Below are positions 61,517 to 64,000 of a stretch of 64,000 bases of DNA, piece after piece. Source of the stretch: Roseomonas sp. (GTDB taxonomy: Bacteria > Pseudomonadota > Alphaproteobacteria > Acetobacterales > Acetobacteraceae); assembly GCA_031180725.1 (NCBI GenBank), contig JAPSLO010000002.1, positions 124,001 through 188,000 on the forward strand, written 5' to 3'. Numbering within the stretch: the stretch's first letter is position 1; each line of letters begins with the position of its first letter. The notes under the pieces were generated by a model. The model was not told the origin of the DNA. It saw only the letters and a program-made list of their open reading frames with translations, and made no database searches. The position numbers and the translations under genes were made by a program.

Positions 61517-62278
61517 ATGCGTTTCGCGCACCGTAAGGTCGTCATCACCGGCGCTACCGGCGTCTATGGCCGCGCCCTCGCGGCGGCCGTCGCGCGCGAG
61601 GGCGCGACGCTGCTGCTGACCGACCACCAGCTCCCCACGCTGGAATCCGCTGCGGCCGGCCTGCCTGGCGCCACGCTGCACGCGGCCGACCTGCGCGAGG
61701 ACGCCGCGCTGGACGGGCTGGTCGCCGCCGCCTGCGCCGGGGGCGCGCCGGATGTGCTGGTGAACAATGCGGGACTTTATCCCTTCATCCCGCTGATGGA
61801 GGTCACGCCCGCCGAGTACGACCGCATCATGGATGTGAATCTGCGCGCGCCCTTCCGGCTGATGCAGGGCATCGGCGCGGCGATGGCGGCGGCCGGGCGC
61901 GGTGCCATCGTGAACGTCTCCTCGGCGGCGGCGGAGGTGGTGCGCGGCAATGGCGTGCCCTATGGCGCGTCCAAATGCGCGCTGGAGTATCTGACGCGCG
62001 CCTTCGCGCTGGAGCTCGGCCCGCGCGGGGTGCGGGTGAATTCCGCCCGCCCCGGCTTCGCCGAAGGAAGTGCGGAGGTGGTGATGCCACCCGGCTATGC
62101 GGAGGCGATCCGCGCGCGGTCACTGCTGGGCAAGGCGGGCCGGCCGGAGGATTTCGCCGCCACTGTCCTGTGGCTGTGCTCGGAGGAGGCGGCTTTCGTC
62201 ACCGGCTCCGTGCTGGACAATGGCGGCGGCGGACACATCAACCGGCGCGACGGCGCCGCCACCCGCGCGCGGAGCTAA
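61517..62278 (+). CDS. Short-chain dehydrogenase/reductase
   Basis: 253 residues. TGATGVYGRALA at 11-22 is the cofactor loop, NNAG near 85, Ser in NVSSAAAEVV, and YGASKCA is the Tyr-x3-Lys motif. C-terminal VTGSVLDNGGG matches classical SDRs. Substrate unknown. Divergent from the TetR regulator. Confidence 0.87.
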   Translation: MRFAHRKVVITGATGVYGRALAAAVAREGATLLLTDHQLPTLESAAAGLPGATLHAADLREDAALDGLVAAACAGGAPDVLVNNAGLYPFIPLMEVTPAEYDRIMDVNLRAPFRLMQGIGAAMAAAGRGAIVNVSSAAAEVVRGNGVPYGASKCALEYLTRAFALELGPRGVRVNSARPGFAEGSAEVVMPPGYAEAIRARSLLGKAGRPEDFAATVLWLCSEEAAFVTGSVLDNGGGGHINRRDGAATRARS

Positions 62279-62280
62279 AG

Positions 62281-62322
62281 CCTTTTCAAATCAGGCGAAA
62301 TCGCCTCACGACTCGGAAAAGG
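62281..62322. repeat. Nested hairpin element 1 (REP-like)
   Basis: Outer arms CCTTTT/AAAAGG enclose an inner perfect hairpin AGGCGA-AA-TCGCCT. It starts 3 bases after the SDR stop and is AT-richer than its surroundings. It resembles intergenic palindromic repeats of this bacterial group, though a second copy is not visible in this window. Confidence 0.6.
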
Positions 62323-62338
62323 GGACAAAGCAGGAGGC

Positions 62339-62380
62339 TAGAGCGATTTCCGCGAGCGCTGGCGGGCAGAAGTCGCTCTA
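62339..62380. repeat. Nested hairpin element 2 (REP-like)
   Basis: Outer arms TAGAGCGA/TCGCTCTA (8 bp perfect) enclose an inner CCGC/GCGG stem. The right arm contains the TAG stop of the following minus-strand gene (62378-62380). Might also act as a terminator for the convergent genes. Copies elsewhere in the genome would confirm a repeat family. Confidence 0.6.
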
Positions 62381-63106
62381 ACGAGCGGGAGGGGCCACGG
62401 ACAGGCCCCTCACGCCATGCTCCTCGATGAGGCGGGCGATCAGGCCGCTGGCTTTCGCTTCCTCGACGAAGCCGCGCAGGAAGGCGGCGGCGGCAGGGTT
62501 GGGGCGGGCGGTGCCCACCGCCTGCTGCACGGTCATGAAATGGCCATCCAGGATGCGGGAGCCGGGCATCGCCTCCTGGTCCGCGATCAGGCGGGGACGC
62601 AGGCCGGCCAGCGCTTCCAGACGCTCGTCGCGGAACAGCTCGAAGCTGGCCTGGATGCTGGGAGCATGAAGCAGTTGCGCCTGGCCGATATTGCGCTCCA
62701 GCCAGAGGTCATAGGCGGCGCGGGCGGCGACCGCGATGCGTACGCCGGGCCGGTCGAGATCCGCCAGGGTCGTAATGGGCGACCCGGCGGGGACCAGGGC
62801 GGTGGCCTCGATCTCGGCATAGGCGGGGGAGAAGGCGATCTTCTCGGCGCGCTGCGGCTCCGCCCCGATCAGGCCGATATCCCACACGCCCTTTCCGGCA
62901 TCATCGGCCAGTTCCCCGGGGCGGGGATAGGTGACGTAGCGCACCGGCACGCCCAGCCGGTCCGCGATGGCCTTGGCCAGGCCCGGGGCCACGCCCACCG
63001 GATCACCGGAGTCGGTCCGGCCGGTCACCAGCAGGAAGTTGCTGAGATTGATGCCGGCACGCAGCACGCCGGTGGGAGCCAGTTCAGCGATGATCCGGGA
63101 ATCCAT
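62378..63106 (-). CDS. Solute-binding (SBP type 3) protein without signal peptide
   Basis: 242 residues of the amino-acid-binding periplasmic fold: ELAPTGVLRAGINLSNFLLV, VGVAPGLAKAIADRLGVPV, DIGLIGAEPQRAEKIAFSPAYAEI (parts), and GSPITTLADLDRPGVRIAVA. The N-terminus MDSRIIAELAPTG is not a signal peptide, so the protein would stay in the cytoplasm unless the annotated start is wrong. No transporter genes adjoin. Could be a cyclohexadienyl-dehydratase-like or sensory protein. Confidence 0.7.
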   Translation of the reverse strand: MDSRIIAELAPTGVLRAGINLSNFLLVTGRTDSGDPVGVAPGLAKAIADRLGVPVRYVTYPRPGELADDAGKGVWDIGLIGAEPQRAEKIAFSPAYAEIEATALVPAGSPITTLADLDRPGVRIAVAARAAYDLWLERNIGQAQLLHAPSIQASFELFRDERLEALAGLRPRLIADQEAMPGSRILDGHFMTVQQAVGTARPNPAAAAFLRGFVEEAKASGLIARLIEEHGVRGLSVAPPAR

Positions 63107-63132
63107 GCGGGGCTGTTCCTCTCGGGTGGTTC

Positions 63133-64000
63133 TCAGGCGGGGGCGGCCAGCAGCAGCCGGTTCGTCGGCGCCATCGCCCGCACCAGGGCGGCGCGGTCAC
63201 GGGCCGCGGCTTCGGGGCTGGCGCCAGCGGCGACCACCTCGGCGGTGATCTCGCCCCAGCTCCGCCGGCCGTCGATGCGGGCGAGGAATGCGGCGGCCAG
63301 GGCGGGCAGCGGCACCATGGCCCGCAGATCGTCCCAGGTCACTGGCAAAACACCATCCGGGCGCAGCGATTTCGCCAGCGCCGGGCCGTCCAGCTCCCTC
63401 AGCACGGGCACGGCGGTCTCATCGTCCCAGGGCAGGTCGAGCGGCGGGTCCTCGGCGCGGACACAATAGGCGATGTGCATGCCCATATTGCCGCACACCG
63501 CCTCGGCCAGGGCGGCGCGGGCGATCGGGTCCAGGCCGGCGGTGCGGGCACGCAGGCGCGGGTCGGTCAGCCAGGTGTCGGGGTCATAGCGCAGCGGCTC
63601 CACCAGGGTCTGGATGCGCAGCCCGGCGCCCGCCACCAGCGCGGCAAGTTGCGGCACGGTGAAGGCGCGGTCGCGCGGGTTCAGCAGCAGGTCGTAGATG
63701 CCGGCGTCGCCACCCTGGATGTGGTCCGTGATCCAGGGGTTCTTCCGCAGCCAGGCGGTGGGCGGCACCTGCTTCCACAGTCGTTTGGCCACCTCCACCC
63801 GGGCGGGCGGGGCTTCCTCGGGCGGGGTCAGCAGGCGGAGCGCGTCCTGCAGCATATAGACACCGGTGCGGCCATGTGGGGCATAGACCATCAGCCCGAT
63901 TCCGCCGCGCGGCGCCAAGACGGAGACCAGCGCCGCCAAGCCCTCGGCCGGATCCGGCAGGTGGTGCAGCACCCCGCAGCAGTCGATGTAGTCAAAGGGG
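63133..64000 (-). CDS. Class I methyltransferase, N-terminus outside window
   Basis: The frame continues to the window edge as FDYIDCCGVLHHLPDPAEGL, a classical methyltransferase motif IV region, so the SAM-binding motif I lies outside. At least 289 residues remain, including a long C-terminal part (PPARVEVAKRLWKQVP, DETAVPVLRELDGPALAK, RSWGEITAEVVAAG) beyond the core. Substrate unknown. GTG 63972 is not the start. Ends 26 bp before the solute-binding gene on the same strand. Confidence 0.82.
   Translation of the reverse strand, partial: PFDYIDCCGVLHHLPDPAEGLAALVSVLAPRGGIGLMVYAPHGRTGVYMLQDALRLLTPPEEAPPARVEVAKRLWKQVPPTAWLRKNPWITDHIQGGDAGIYDLLLNPRDRAFTVPQLAALVAGAGLRIQTLVEPLRYDPDTWLTDPRLRARTAGLDPIARAALAEAVCGNMGMHIAYCVRAEDPPLDLPWDDETAVPVLRELDGPALAKSLRPDGVLPVTWDDLRAMVPLPALAAAFLARIDGRRSWGEITAEVVAAGASPEAAARDRAALVRAMAPTNRLLLAAPA

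Overview
The window is a very GC-rich (about 70 %), gene-dense bacterial chromosome segment with about 67 protein genes and one tRNA. Gene content points to an alphaproteobacterium of the Rhodospirillales, most likely Acetobacteraceae (Roseomonas-like). The pointers are the flagellin regulators FlbT and FlaF, a DUF2842 protein, the metX-metW pair, an aroQ-hisC-tyrC operon, polyhydroxybutyrate metabolism, and a TorF-type porin. This assignment is inference from gene content; no rRNA is present to confirm it. No phage, insertion sequence, CRISPR array or restriction system is visible, and no intergenic gap exceeds 300 bp.

Layout. 1-5.9 kb: a truncated amidase, the aroQ-hisC-tyrC operon (minus strand) and metX-metW. 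6-12.6 kb: an acetoacetyl-CoA reductase, stress/detoxification genes (YciI, AhpD-like, EamA exporter, two methyltransferases, GST, glyoxalase II) and an orphan CheZ. 12.7-16.8 kb: a CitE-like lyase, a dual-specificity-type phosphatase, a dihaem cytochrome c and the psd-pssA-DUF427 operon. 16.8-24.5 kb: a LysM envelope protein with a long coiled coil, a cytochrome b561, a cytochrome c', tRNA-Pro(CGG), a TorF porin, apt and a Bug-like protein. 24.5-25.6 kb: an AbrB-family membrane protein.

The most striking block is 25.6-43.3 kb. A hook and filament cluster is divergently organised around a strong sigma-54 promoter: fliK-flgD on plus, flgE-flgK-flgL on minus, followed by flbT, flagellin, flaF and a DUF1217 protein. 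Directly next to it, five tightly coupled minus-strand genes encode a TPR/SPINDLY O-GlcNAc-transferase-like protein, a sugar aminotransferase, an FAD oxidoreductase, a methyltransferase and a FemAB-like acyltransferase. I infer that this is a flagellin O-glycosylation cassette that builds and attaches an unusual modified amino sugar. The DUF1217 protein carries 17-19 perfectly phased octapeptide repeats between the two halves of its domain.

43.3-50.9 kb: a two-domain dehydroshikimate dehydratase (QuiC-like) divergent from a shikimate dehydrogenase, a YegD-like Hsp70, an AtzG-AtzE-AtzH-like amidohydrolase operon and a secreted protein made of two duplicated domains. 51-58.5 kb: a TPR lipoprotein with ispE, an aminotransferase, a divergent gamma-glutamyltransferase-like lipoprotein whose start codon overlaps that of an M48 peptidase on the other strand, and a DsbA-like oxidoreductase. 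58.5-64 kb: argE with an AstE/DoeB-like deacylase, a TetR regulator divergent from an SDR, two nested hairpin (REP-like) elements, a solute-binding-like protein and a truncated methyltransferase.
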